Source: Streptomyces sindenensis
GTDB lineage: Bacteria; Actinomycetota; Actinomycetes; Streptomycetales; Streptomycetaceae
Direction: 5' to 3'
Length of the DNA: 64,000 bases
NCBI RefSeq assembly: GCF_014649035.1
Contig: NZ_BMSG01000004.1
Coordinates: 1 to 64,000 of the forward strand
Shown: positions 24,923-34,313 of the stretch, in pieces
How the letters are laid out: the number at the start of each line of letters is the position of its first letter
Numbering within the stretch: position 1 is the first letter of the stretch
The notes under the pieces: generated by a model
Seen by the model: only the letters and a program-made list of their open reading frames with translations
The model's database searches: none
Told to the model about the DNA's origin: nothing
Made by a program: the position numbers and the translations under genes

Positions 24923-27415
24923 GTGCCGGATTCCCCCCTGGACGCCCGGGCGCTCTGGGAGATGCGCGCCCCGGACGACGCCTCCGGAGAGGGCGCAGGC
25001 CGGGAGGAGGTGGTTCCCCAACTGCCCTCCGTCGCCCGGCGGATGGTCGACGCCGTTCGCAAGGGCGAGGCCGGTGGAATGTTCCCGCCCGTGGTCGCAG
25101 CGGGCCCCGAGGGAACCGTCGCGGTCGACCGGCTGCTCGGCGGCGAGAGCGACGCGCGGATGATCGAACACGCTGTCCGCGACCGGCGGTTCGCACCGCT
25201 GCTGGATCTGTGGGAGCGGCTCGACGGCTGGTGCGCCCATTCCCGGCAGGCCTATTCGGCCGTTATCTCTCCCGAAATACTCGACATCACGAACGCCGAC
25301 ATATTCGGGCCCGTGGTATCCGAGGCATTTGTCGCCTGCGCTGCCGGAAGGCCGCACTACGCCCGCGACCGGGTGGCCGAGTGGGCGGTGCGCTGCGAGG
25401 AATTCCTGACGCTCTTCCTCGAACGGTTGCTGCGGGACATGGATGCCTGCTGGCCCGGTGAACCGGCGTTCCGGGGGCCGGTCGTCGGACTCTGGACCCA
25501 CGGCGAGGAGACCCACAACGGACGCCAGCGCGTCCTGCGCCTCGACTGCGCGGGCGGCGGCCGTATCGCCTACAAACCCCGTCCGGCCTCCGGCGAGCTG
25601 CTGTTCACCAGGGCCGCCGGAACCGGCACGACCGGACCGCCCGCCTCACTGTTCCACCTGCTCAACCAGGCGCCCGCCGCGTCCGGCGAGATCCGGCTGC
25701 CCGTGCTGTCCTGCTGGCCCGGGGCCGAGCCCGGCTACCTCTGGCAGGAGTGGATCGAACCCCCCGCCCAGTGGGGGCCGATCCGTACCTCCGGACCGTG
25801 GGAGCTGACCGGCACCCGGCTGACCCCGAAGGAGTCGGGACGGTTCTGGCACCGAGCGGGCTCGCTGACGGCCGCCGTGTTCGCCTTCGGGATCACCGAC
25901 ATGATCGGCGGAAACGTGGTCACCGGGAGCAGGCCCGGCGACCCGGAGCCGCTGCTCCACCCGATCGACCTGGAGATCTACTTCTGCCACGTCCCGCGCC
26001 TCTACGACACCGGCCTCCTGCACGACGCGACCGCCGAGATCGACCAGCACCACGTCGGCCTGGAACGCACCGCCCGCTGGTGCAGCGCCGAGGGCCCGCC
26101 GGTCGTCTGGAGCCCGCGGCCGACCGGCGCGCTGAGTCTGCACCGCCGCCGGGTCTCCTTCGCCCGGGACGAGACCAGGAACGTCGTCGCCGACACCGAC
26201 GGGCGGACCGGCTACGGGCCCTACCTCCCGGCCATGCTGCGCGGCATGTTCGACGCCTGGACCCTGATGTGCCGGCAACGGCCCGCCATCCGGGACCACC
26301 TGGCGACCGCCACCGCCGGCCACTACGTCAGGGTCCTGCGGCAGCCCACGTTCCGGTACTTCGACGCGCTCGTGCCCCGCTGGCTGTCCGGGGGCGGGGC
26401 CGCGCCGCGCCCCGCCGAACCCGACGTCCGCTTCGACCGGCCCGAGACCGAACAGCTGCGGCGCATGGACGTGCCCTACTTCGTCCGCTCGCTGGAGGGC
26501 GGCCCGGTGCTCGGCGTCGAACCCCCGCCCGGGCCGTTCGGCACGTCCCGGGTCGCGGCCCGGCCGGAACCCGAGGGCGGCTGGCCCCCGCTGCCCCACC
26601 TGCTGGCGGGGGAGAACCTCACCCTCGCCGGTCTCGGGGTGGCCCTGCGGGACGCCGCCGAGCACGTCTTCGACGATGTGACCGACCACGCCGTCACGGA
26701 CGCCGCGCTCGGCGTGCGGCTGCGTCTGCAGAGCCCCTCCGAGGGCCGGGTCTCCTTCGACTGGCCGGAGGCCGGACGGCGGATCACCTATGTCTGGGAC
26801 CGCAGGACGGTGCGGCTGAGCGTCGACCCGGTCGACGCGCCCGAGGCCCCCGCCGAGCCCGCGCCCGCCGGGGAGATCCGGCGCAGACTGCTGCGGCTGG
26901 ACCGGCTCGACGGCGCGATCCGGATGCCGTGGGCCGACGGCGGCATGCGCGACGAGAGCGCGGAGCGCCGGCTGCGGGAACTGACCGACGCCGGAATCGC
27001 CTGGCTCACCACGGTCGTCGCCGAGCACGGATGGCCGGGGCACTCCCTCGTCGGCGCGGAGGCGGCCGCCGCCGCGAGCCGTCTCGTACAACACGCCAGG
27101 GGGCACCTCGACTTCCGGCGGCATTGCCTGGAGCTGATGCGGGACGCCGCGGAGCGCCGCGATCTGCCGTGGCGTGAAATCGCCTACCTCACGGACGAGT
27201 TGCGCGTCGGTGAAGGTCTCCCGCAGGTCTACGGCACCAAGTTCGAGCCCGTCGCGGGCGAGCTGGTGCCGTGGCCGATCGAGGAGCCGGACCGGGTCGA
27301 CCGGCGGCGCGCCGCGCTGGGCATGGAACCCCTGGCCGATCACACGGACCGGATCCGGCGGCGCTTCCCCCTCGGGGACGCCGGGCGGACCCCGGCCGGA
27401 AGGGAAGCGACATGA
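24923..27415 (+). CDS. LanM-type lanthipeptide dehydratase (DUF4135) fused to a C-terminal DUF6624 domain, no cyclase domain
   Basis: GTG at 24923 with GGAGG five bases upstream gives 830 residues; the longer frame upstream runs through the precursor and is not used. Residues about 90-600 match the LanM dehydratase: GEETHNGRQRV (196-204), AYKPRP (Lys218), ITDMIGGNVV (Asp326, Asn331), HPIDLEIYF (Asp349) and VRVLRQPT (Arg473, Thr476). The usual D-x-H of the first motif is E-T-H, and the catalytic-loop D-x-H is D-M-I. Residues about 690-830 are DUF6624-like (EHGWPGHSLVG, LVQHARGHLDF, AYLTDELRV, QVYGTKF). The LanC-like half of a normal LanM is absent; a separate LanC gene lies downstream. Expected role: phosphorylation and dehydration of Ser/Thr in the precursor. 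Confidence 0.85.
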   Translation: MPDSPLDARALWEMRAPDDASGEGAGREEVVPQLPSVARRMVDAVRKGEAGGMFPPVVAAGPEGTVAVDRLLGGESDARMIEHAVRDRRFAPLLDLWERLDGWCAHSRQAYSAVISPEILDITNADIFGPVVSEAFVACAAGRPHYARDRVAEWAVRCEEFLTLFLERLLRDMDACWPGEPAFRGPVVGLWTHGEETHNGRQRVLRLDCAGGGRIAYKPRPASGELLFTRAAGTGTTGPPASLFHLLNQAPAASGEIRLPVLSCWPGAEPGYLWQEWIEPPAQWGPIRTSGPWELTGTRLTPKESGRFWHRAGSLTAAVFAFGITDMIGGNVVTGSRPGDPEPLLHPIDLEIYFCHVPRLYDTGLLHDATAEIDQHHVGLERTARWCSAEGPPVVWSPRPTGALSLHRRRVSFARDETRNVVADTDGRTGYGPYLPAMLRGMFDAWTLMCRQRPAIRDHLATATAGHYVRVLRQPTFRYFDALVPRWLSGGGAAPRPAEPDVRFDRPETEQLRRMDVPYFVRSLEGGPVLGVEPPPGPFGTSRVAARPEPEGGWPPLPHLLAGENLTLAGLGVALRDAAEHVFDDVTDHAVTDAALGVRLRLQSPSEGRVSFDWPEAGRRITYVWDRRTVRLSVDPVDAPEAPAEPAPAGEIRRRLLRLDRLDGAIRMPWADGGMRDESAERRLRELTDAGIAWLTTVVAEHGWPGHSLVGAEAAAAASRLVQHARGHLDFRRHCLELMRDAAERRDLPWREIAYLTDELRVGEGLPQVYGTKFEPVAGELVPWPIEEPDRVDRRRAALGMEPLADHTDRIRRRFPLGDAGRTPAGREAT

Positions 27416-28686
27416 GCACCCTCGCCCCCGAGACGCGCCGGACGCCGCCCGACGGCGTCGACTGGGAGCTGTTCGGGCAGCGCTACTGGGACCGGCGGCC
27501 CGTCCGGCTGCCCGCCCGGCCGCCGTTCGGCCTCGACGCGGTCCACCCCCTGAACGTCGCCTCGTGCGCACCCTTCCGCGCCGGAACCCGGTTCTGGGTG
27601 ATGCCCGACGTGCGGTTCCTCGTCGGCGACGGCTGGCTGCGCGCCCCCGGGGCCCTCCTGCCGGACGCCACCGATCCGAGCCTGGAGGCCTACCTCGACC
27701 GGCTCGACGCCGACAGCGGGCGCCAGGGCTATCTGCTGACGGTGCGTCAACCACTGCTCCTGGACCACGCGCTGTGGTCCGCCGTGCGGGACACGGTCAG
27801 CAAGCTGTGGCGGCGGGTCGGCTGGCCCAACCTCCCCGTCGTCGCCGAGGTGCTGACCGGTGACCGGTTCACCCAGCACGTCGGCGCGACCGAGGCCCCG
27901 ACCCACGCGGCGCTGACCTGGGTGCTGCGCGGCCGGATGGACGTACGGCTGTGGGACGAGCGCGGCGGGCCGCCGCCCGCGGACATCGCCGAGCCGGACC
28001 GGGCGGTGCCCGGCGTCCTGACCCTGAGCGCCGGGGCCGGGGAACTGCTGTACTGGCCCGGCGACCAACGGCACGTGGACACCTACCGGGACCGGTGCGT
28101 CGCCCTGCGTCTGCGGATCCCCGTCGACCGGACCCTGCCGTTCACCGCCCTGCGGGATCTGCTCGCCGACCTCGTGCACGCCGGGCAGGGCAACGACGAG
28201 ACCGTGCCGTACTTCCCGTTCGGCCCCGGAACCGGCATCGACGACGAGGGCGGCGTGCTGCCCCGGCTGACCGGCCTCGGCGACGACCTGCGCACGGTCG
28301 TGGACGGCGAACACCTGCGCAGGACCCTGCGGATCCGGTGGGCCGCGCTGCGCTCCGCCGCCGGCCTCGAACCGATCCCGGAGCCCCGCGAAGGTGTCGC
28401 CATCACCCGGGCCACCCGCTTCCGCCGCACCGGCGAGATCGTCCGGATGCCCGACGGGCCCGCCCACGAGGTCTGGGCGGTGGAGGGGAACGTCTTCACC
28501 CTGCCGAGTGCGGCGGCCGACCGGGTGTACGCCGCACTCGGCGCCGGAGAGGAGACCGGGGCCGACGAGGTCTGCCGCGCGCTGGCCGCGGGCGACGACG
28601 ACCGGAACGCGGCGACCGTGCTCGCGCTGCTCGACAAGCTCCACCGGCTGCGCGGCATCGATCTGGCCGGGGAGGGGACACGATGA
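27412..28686 (+). CDS. JmjC/cupin-like protein lacking the HxD iron ligands
   Basis: ATG at 27412 overlaps the previous stop (ATGA); 424 residues. It starts WELFGQRYWDRRPVRL, like its downstream neighbour, and has the cupin barrel segments TWVLRGRMDVRLW and AGAGELLYWPGDQRHVDTY. In the neighbour the iron-binding H-x-D sits at the equivalent place. Here it reads E161-A-P163, although the later His (His221) is kept. It is therefore probably not an active oxygenase on its own and may act as a binding or regulatory partner of the next protein. Alignment was by eye. Confidence 0.75.
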   Translation: MSTLAPETRRTPPDGVDWELFGQRYWDRRPVRLPARPPFGLDAVHPLNVASCAPFRAGTRFWVMPDVRFLVGDGWLRAPGALLPDATDPSLEAYLDRLDADSGRQGYLLTVRQPLLLDHALWSAVRDTVSKLWRRVGWPNLPVVAEVLTGDRFTQHVGATEAPTHAALTWVLRGRMDVRLWDERGGPPPADIAEPDRAVPGVLTLSAGAGELLYWPGDQRHVDTYRDRCVALRLRIPVDRTLPFTALRDLLADLVHAGQGNDETVPYFPFGPGTGIDDEGGVLPRLTGLGDDLRTVVDGEHLRRTLRIRWAALRSAAGLEPIPEPREGVAITRATRFRRTGEIVRMPDGPAHEVWAVEGNVFTLPSAAADRVYAALGAGEETGADEVCRALAAGDDDRNAATVLALLDKLHRLRGIDLAGEGTR

Positions 28687-29894
28687 CGCTGACCGTCGAG
28701 AAGTCCTTCGACTGGGACACCTTCACCGAGCGGTTCTGGGACCGGCGGCCCGTGCTCTACAAGGCGGTCGACGCCGTCCCGTTCGCCGAGTCCGAGGTGT
28801 TCCGGGCCGCCGTGCTCGGCAGCCGCCCGCCCCACCCGCTCGCCGTACCGGGCAACCTCCAGTTCCTCGTACGGCGACGGCAGCAGACCCGGCCCCGCGA
28901 CTATCTGCCCGAGCTGTCCGACGGATCGTTCGACGGCTACGAACAGCGCATGGCCGACCGGCTGGGCGGCCAGCGCTACGCCCTGGTCGTCCACCGCTTC
29001 CACTCCTTCTCCCACCCGCTGTGGGACCGCGCGCAGCGGTTCTACGCCGGACTGTGGGAGCGGGTGGGCCAGCCCACGCACAGCGCGGGCTCCACGATGT
29101 TCCACGGCTCCTACGAGCACAGCCCGGTCGGCGTGCACCAGGACCGCTTCGCCACCTTCATGTTCTGCGTACGCGGCACGAAGCGGATGCGGTTCTGGGC
29201 CGAGCGGCCGTGGTCGGACCCGGTGCACACGGTGCTGGACTACCAGCCCTACCTGGACTCCTCGTTCGTCGCCGAGGTGGAACCGGGCGACCTGCTCTAC
29301 TGGCCCTCGCGCTACTACCACGTGGGGGAGAGCGCCGGGGACGCCCCGGCGACCAGCGTCAACGTGGGCATCCCGCGCCGCGAGCACCGGCCCTACTACG
29401 AGATCAAGGACCTGTTCCGGGGCACCCGGCCCACCGCGTCCGCCCCCCTGTTCACCCCCGACGCCGCCCCGGGCGGCCGGCTCGCCGCCGAACTGCCCAC
29501 GGCCCTCGCCGACGCCGTGGACGCCTTCGCGACCCGCCTGGACGAGGACCGGTTCACCGACCGGGCCACCGAACTCGCCCTGCGGGTCAGGACGGCGGGC
29601 GGCTTCTGGCCGACCGAACCGCCCGCCGAGCCACGCCCCCTGGACGACGACACGCCCGTACGCGGCTGCGCCCCGCTGCTGCCCGCGCCCGGCGAGGGCC
29701 CGCGCCGCTGGGCCACGGGCGGCCATGTCACCTCCGGCACGACCACCGCCGAAGCCCTCGCGGTGCTGCACCGGCTGGATGCCGGGGAGGCGGTACGGGT
29801 CGGCGAACTGCCCGCGACCGGCCGCGCGGAGGTCCGCCGCCTGCTGGAGGAACTGGAGAGCTTCCGTGCCGTCATCCGCGTCGACACCCACTGA
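28683..29894 (+). CDS. JmjC-domain Fe(II)/2-oxoglutarate oxygenase-like protein
   Basis: ATG at 28683 overlaps the previous stop by four bases; 403 residues. The N-terminus (WDTFTERFWDRRPVLYKAV) and barrel are as in ribosomal-oxygenase-type JmjC proteins. The iron triad looks complete: His152 and Asp154 (GVHQDRF) and His213 (RYYHVGES). It likely hydroxylates a residue of the precursor or mature peptide; the target is inferred from operon context only. The C-terminal 130 residues resemble a winged-helix/dimerisation tail. It overlaps LanC by 29 bases. Confidence 0.82.
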   Translation: MTLTVEKSFDWDTFTERFWDRRPVLYKAVDAVPFAESEVFRAAVLGSRPPHPLAVPGNLQFLVRRRQQTRPRDYLPELSDGSFDGYEQRMADRLGGQRYALVVHRFHSFSHPLWDRAQRFYAGLWERVGQPTHSAGSTMFHGSYEHSPVGVHQDRFATFMFCVRGTKRMRFWAERPWSDPVHTVLDYQPYLDSSFVAEVEPGDLLYWPSRYYHVGESAGDAPATSVNVGIPRREHRPYYEIKDLFRGTRPTASAPLFTPDAAPGGRLAAELPTALADAVDAFATRLDEDRFTDRATELALRVRTAGGFWPTEPPAEPRPLDDDTPVRGCAPLLPAPGEGPRRWATGGHVTSGTTTAEALAVLHRLDAGEAVRVGELPATGRAEVRRLLEELESFRAVIRVDTH

Positions 29895-31323
29895 CCGCTC
29901 GCCCCGGGAGCCGGCGGGCGGGGAGGCCGCCGCCCGGACCGACCGCTCGCCGTCCGGGCCGGCGGGCGGGGGAGCCGTGGCCCGTACCGACCGCGAACCG
30001 GTGCACCGGGAGGCCGCCGCCCGGGTCGTCGCCGAGATCGCGGACCGGCTGGCCGACCCCGGGCGAGTGGCCCGGACCGCGGGCGCGCCGGACAACCTCA
30101 TGCACTACCCGGGCGACCCCCAACCGGTGTGGGACCCGCTCCAGCTCTCCGACGGACACCCCGGAGTCGCCCTGCTGTACGCCGAGTTGGCCGCCACCGA
30201 CCCGGCCCTGCGGCACCGGGCCCACGCGCACCTGTCCGCGGGCCTCGCGGCCGGGATCAGGCCGGCGCCCCAGTCGCTGTTCGGCGGCATGGTGGCGCTC
30301 GCGTACGCCGGGCACACGACGGCCGCCGGCTCCGGCGGCTACACCGCGATGCTCGCCGGACTGGACCGGCACATCCTCGACCGGGTCCGCACCCGCGCCC
30401 GCGCCGACCTGGAGCGAACCCGCGCCGGGGAGCCCGCCGGAGCGTGGAGCCGCTACGACGTCCTCGCCGGCACCGCCGGGATCGGCCGCTATCTGCTGGC
30501 CCGGCACCGGGGAGCCGACGGGCCGGAGGCGCGACAGGCGGCCGGGGCCGCGCTGACCGAGGTGCTCACCTCCCTGGTGGCCGTGGCCACCGCCGACGAC
30601 ATCACCCGGCACGGCTCCCGGCTGCCCGCGTGGTGGATCACCGACTGGCTGGACCACGGGCTCCCCGAGCACGTCAACCTCGGCCTCGCCCACGGCGTCC
30701 CCGGCCCGCTGGCCCTGCTCGCCCTCGCCTGGCGGGCGGGGGTCCGGGTGGACCGCCAGGACGAGGCCGTCGAACGGATCATGGCGCTGCTGACCCGCCT
30801 GCGCACCGCCGACGAGGCGGGCCCGCGCTGGCCGCACCTGATGTCACGGGAACGCATCGAGAAGGGGGAGCCGCCGGAGCGCGGACGGGACTCCTGGTGC
30901 TACGGAGCGGCCGGTGCGGCCCGCGCCGTCCACCTCGCCGGAACCGCCCTGGACCGGCCGGAGTGGCGCGCCGACGCGGAAGCCGCACTGCGCGGTGCGC
31001 TGACGGCGGCGAGCGACGAGTCGATCCGTGACTCCGCGCTGTGCCACGGCTGGGCCGGGCTCCTCCAGATCGTGCTGCGTACGACCGAGGACACCGACGA
31101 CCCGGAACTCCACGCCACCGCGGACCGGTTGGCGGCCCGGGTGCTGGACGGATTCGACCCCGGGGCCCCGTTCGGCTTCCGCTACGCCCACGCCCTCGCG
31201 CACCGGCCGCTCGACCGCCCCGGCTTCCTGGAGGGTGCGGCGGGCATCGCCCTGGCCCTGCACACGTACGCCACCGGCCGTGCGCCGGTCACCTCCTGGG
31301 ACAGCGCCCTGCTGCTGAGCTGA
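29866..31323 (+). CDS. stand-alone LanC-like lanthionine cyclase
   Basis: GTG at 29866 behind GGAG, inside the end of the oxygenase gene, gives 485 residues. The first 45 residues are a Pro/Arg/Gly-rich extension with an internal near-duplication (TDRSPREPAGG, TDRSPSGPAGG). The cyclase fold follows with LAHGVPGPLALLALAW. The zinc ligands are in DSWCYGAAGAA (Cys) and ALCHGWAG (Cys, His). LanC adds Cys thiols to dehydrated residues to close lanthionine rings. It supplies the half missing from the LanM-type protein upstream. Confidence 0.92.
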   Translation: MPSSASTPTDRSPREPAGGEAAARTDRSPSGPAGGGAVARTDREPVHREAAARVVAEIADRLADPGRVARTAGAPDNLMHYPGDPQPVWDPLQLSDGHPGVALLYAELAATDPALRHRAHAHLSAGLAAGIRPAPQSLFGGMVALAYAGHTTAAGSGGYTAMLAGLDRHILDRVRTRARADLERTRAGEPAGAWSRYDVLAGTAGIGRYLLARHRGADGPEARQAAGAALTEVLTSLVAVATADDITRHGSRLPAWWITDWLDHGLPEHVNLGLAHGVPGPLALLALAWRAGVRVDRQDEAVERIMALLTRLRTADEAGPRWPHLMSRERIEKGEPPERGRDSWCYGAAGAARAVHLAGTALDRPEWRADAEAALRGALTAASDESIRDSALCHGWAGLLQIVLRTTEDTDDPELHATADRLAARVLDGFDPGAPFGFRYAHALAHRPLDRPGFLEGAAGIALALHTYATGRAPVTSWDSALLLS

Positions 31324-31389
31324 ACGCGGTCGCACACCGGTGCGATAGTGGGGACGAACCCGTCAAGGCCCCGACCGGAGGAATCGCCC

Positions 31390-32343
31390 GTGCCCTACGA
31401 ACTCGCCGACCGGCTGGTCATCGGGATCGCGTCCAGCGCCCTGTTCGACCTGACCGAGTCGGACGCCGTCTTCCGGGAGCAGGGCGAGGAGAGCTACCGC
31501 GCCTACCAGGAGAAGCACGTGGGCGACCCGCTCCGTCCGGGCGCCGCGTTCCCCTTCATCCGCCGGCTGCTGTCCCTGAACGACCTGGGCGAGGTGAACG
31601 ACCCCCTGGTCGAGGTGATCGTCCTGTCCCGCAACGACCCGGACACCGGGCTGCGGGTCATGCGTTCCATCGAGAGCCACGGGCTGCCCATCAGCCGGGC
31701 CATCTTCATGCAGGGCCGCTCGCCCCACCGGTTCATGCCCGCCCTCAACATGTCGCTGTTCCTGTCGGCGCACGAGCGGGACGTCCGGGAGGCGGTTGCC
31801 GCCGGACTGCCCGCCGGGCATGTCCTGGGCGCGCCCTACGAGGACGACGCGGACGACCACGACCTGCGGATCTCCTTCGACTTCGACGGGGTCCTCGCCA
31901 CGGACGCCTCGGAGCAGGTGTTCCAGGAGGGCGGGATCGAGAAGTTCCGCGCCCACGAGGTCGCCAACGCCGCCGTTCCGCACGACGCCGGGCCGCTGCG
32001 GGACTTCCTGGCGAACGTGAACCGGATCCAGCAGCGGGAGGAGCAGGAGCGCCGCAAGGACCCCGACTACCGGATCCGCCTGCACGTCTCCATCGTCACG
32101 GCACGCAACGCTCCCGCGCACGAGCGGGCGGTGCAGAGCCTCAAGGGGTGGGGCGTGACCGTCAACGACGCGTTCTTCCTCGGCGGCATCGACAAGGGCC
32201 GCATCATGGGCATCCTGAAGCCGCACATCTTCTTCGACGACCAGCAGGGCCACCTGGTGAGCACCTCGCGGACCACGCCGAGCGTGCACGTGCCGTTCGG
32301 GAAGCTCAACGCGTCGGTGGCCCCCGCGCTCCCCGGCGCCTGA
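31390..32343 (+). CDS. 5'-nucleotidase (NT5C1-type)
   Basis: GTG at 31390 after CGGAGGAATCGCCC gives 317 residues. The segments match the cytosolic 5'-nucleotidase I family: ISFDFDGVLATD (catalytic Asp pair), SIVTARNAPAHERAV and FLGGIDKGRIMGILKPHIFFDD. It dephosphorylates nucleoside monophosphates in the cytoplasm. It begins 66 bases after LanC with its own ribosome binding site. Membership in the lanthipeptide operon is possible, but the function does not suggest it. Confidence 0.9.
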   Translation: MPYELADRLVIGIASSALFDLTESDAVFREQGEESYRAYQEKHVGDPLRPGAAFPFIRRLLSLNDLGEVNDPLVEVIVLSRNDPDTGLRVMRSIESHGLPISRAIFMQGRSPHRFMPALNMSLFLSAHERDVREAVAAGLPAGHVLGAPYEDDADDHDLRISFDFDGVLATDASEQVFQEGGIEKFRAHEVANAAVPHDAGPLRDFLANVNRIQQREEQERRKDPDYRIRLHVSIVTARNAPAHERAVQSLKGWGVTVNDAFFLGGIDKGRIMGILKPHIFFDDQQGHLVSTSRTTPSVHVPFGKLNASVAPALPGA

Positions 32344-32371
32344 GCGCGCCCGGACACGGGCCGAGGCGTGC

Positions 32372-33832
32372 TCAGCGGGCGCCCTCCGGCCGGTGAACCG
32401 TCACCTCCCCGTGGGCCGAGAGCGCGGCGGTCAGGTCGACCGGGACGCGGCGCAAGGTGGCGTCGAGGAAGGACAGGGTCGCCCCGGCGGTGATCCGGTG
32501 CCCCTCCGTACGGCCCAGGGAGCCCACGATCCTTGGGACCGGCGGCAGATAGAGCGGGGCGTCGGTGAAGGTGAGGTGCGCCGCCCCGGGGACGGTCAGC
32601 CGGTAGCTCGTCGCGGTGCTCCGTTCCAGCACCCGGGTGAGCCGGGGCAGATAGTCCGGGTCGGTACCCCGCCCGATCTCCTGGGTCAGTGCCAGCACCG
32701 GCTGCTCGAAGGGACTGCCGACGGGCCCGTGCGGGAAGCCGTCCAGATCGACGACCGCGTCGAACCGGGGGTCCTGGCGGGCCGCCCGCAACGCGGCCGC
32801 GCCGCCGATCGAATGCCCGGCGGCCGCGACCCGGTCCACGTCGAGGCGCCCGGCCAACCGTCCCTCGGCCCCACCGGGTTCCAGCCGCTCCAGCCGGGTG
32901 AGCACCGCGCGCAGGTCCGCCGCCCGCGTCCGGGTCCACTTCTCCGCCAGGGCCCGGTCCTTCGCCCGGTCGCCGGTGGCGGTGACCCGGGTACGCAGGG
33001 TCCGCCCGTCCGAGAGGACCACGGCGGCGGAGTCGTACGGGTGGTCGACGGCCGCCACGACGTAGCCGTGGGAGGCGAGTTCCTCGGCCCAGGCGGTGTT
33101 CTGGGTGCGCACACCGCCCAGTCCGGGTGAGAACAGCACCACGGGGAAACGTCCGCCGCCGGTCGCGACCGGTGCGCCGGGCACCGCGTGGCTCCGGGCT
33201 CGCGGCAGACCGTCGAGAAGGAACGCGGGAACGCCCGTGTAGTCGGCCAGTCCCGCCGAGACCGTACGCGCCTCCGCCTCCGTACGCCCGAGGTACGGGG
33301 CGCGCCGGGCCTCCGGGGCGCTGCGCCCCGCCGGGTACCAGAGCTGCACCACGAGCGGGCGCGGCCCGGCGGCAGGCGGTCGCCTCTCCCGCTCGGACCG
33401 CGTCGCCGGCACCGGCCACTCCACCGTCTCGGTGCCCACCGGGAAGCGCCCCGACGGCGCGGGGAAGTCCGGTACGGGAAACGCCCACGCCGACACCGGC
33501 CCCGTCGCGACGAGCGCCGCGCACACCACGGACCCCGGCGCCGCGAGCCACCACCGGGCCCGCCGCGGGGTGCGGCCAAAGCGCCGGGCGAGCAGCGGGG
33601 CGAGCGCGAACCCGCCGGTGACTGCCGCCACGACGAGCACCGGGACCAGCTGCCAGCGCGGCCCCGTCGCGACGAGGACGGTCACCGACCCGGCCAGCAA
33701 CGCTCCGGCGGCGAGCGCGGCCGGGCCGCGCAGCCGCTCGGGGAGCCAGCGGGCCAGGACGAGGACGAGGGCGCCGAGCACCGTGAGGGCTTCCGGGGCG
33801 GACAAGGGCAGCCCCGCGGTCGGTTCGGTCAT
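32372..33832 (-). CDS. membrane-anchored alpha/beta hydrolase (PAF-acetylhydrolase-like)
   Basis: The ATG at 33830-33832 gives 486 residues; an ATG 45 bases upstream is an alternative. About four hydrophobic segments lie within residues 10-130. A hydrolase domain follows with VVQLWYPAG, VVLFSPGLGG (oxyanion loop), AAGHSIGGAAAL (nucleophile Ser), VVDLDGFPHGPV and a late His in GAAHLTF. This layout matches platelet-activating-factor acetylhydrolase-like and dienelactone-hydrolase-like lipases. The catalytic part is probably outside the membrane. The substrate is unknown. Confidence 0.85.
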   Translation of the reverse strand: MTEPTAGLPLSAPEALTVLGALVLVLARWLPERLRGPAALAAGALLAGSVTVLVATGPRWQLVPVLVVAAVTGGFALAPLLARRFGRTPRRARWWLAAPGSVVCAALVATGPVSAWAFPVPDFPAPSGRFPVGTETVEWPVPATRSERERRPPAAGPRPLVVQLWYPAGRSAPEARRAPYLGRTEAEARTVSAGLADYTGVPAFLLDGLPRARSHAVPGAPVATGGGRFPVVLFSPGLGGVRTQNTAWAEELASHGYVVAAVDHPYDSAAVVLSDGRTLRTRVTATGDRAKDRALAEKWTRTRAADLRAVLTRLERLEPGGAEGRLAGRLDVDRVAAAGHSIGGAAALRAARQDPRFDAVVDLDGFPHGPVGSPFEQPVLALTQEIGRGTDPDYLPRLTRVLERSTATSYRLTVPGAAHLTFTDAPLYLPPVPRIVGSLGRTEGHRITAGATLSFLDATLRRVPVDLTAALSAHGEVTVHRPEGAR

Positions 33833-33922
33833 GCGGCCATCGTCGGATCCGGCGGGGGTCCGGCACATCGCGCTCACGTCGCGCCTCCGTGCGACCTGAG
33901 ACGCATACGGCGGTGGCGCACG

Positions 33923-34270
33923 TCATCCCGTATGCGTATCCCACCGCACCGACGGAAACGGCCGGGCCCGGCCGTGCCGGGCGTTCAGCAGGCCGTTCGG
34001 CCGGAACGCGGCGGTCTTCACCAGGACTCCGTCCCGGCAGAGGTTCACCTCGGTCCTCGCGTCACCCGCCGGGGCCAGCGTGGAACAGCTCCACGGAGCC
34101 TCGGCCCCGACGTGGTCGCCGTTGTGCACCGGGTCGCCGGCGCTGACCGTGCGCCGGCCGAGGACCTGGGCCTCCCGGGCGGTCGCCCGGAGCACACGCC
34201 CCTCGTGCGAACGCTGATGGTCGCGATCCTGGTCCGTGACATGACCAGGTGGGGGTGTGGGAGAGTGCAT
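33923..34270 (-). CDS. hypothetical protein
   Basis: Minus-strand frame with strong G/C third positions, ending at TGA 33923. The C-terminal part (VNLCRDGVLVKTAAFRPNGL) looks protein-like. The start is unclear: ATG at 34270 gives 115 residues, and a GTG near 34200 a shorter protein. No family is recognised. There are no membrane segments. Confidence 0.35.
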   Translation of the reverse strand: MHSPTPPPGHVTDQDRDHQRSHEGRVLRATAREAQVLGRRTVSAGDPVHNGDHVGAEAPWSCSTLAPAGDARTEVNLCRDGVLVKTAAFRPNGLLNARHGRARPFPSVRWDTHTG

Positions 34271-34313
34271 CCCTGCGGAACACGGGGGTTCCGCGTACGG
34301 GGAGGGATGGAGC

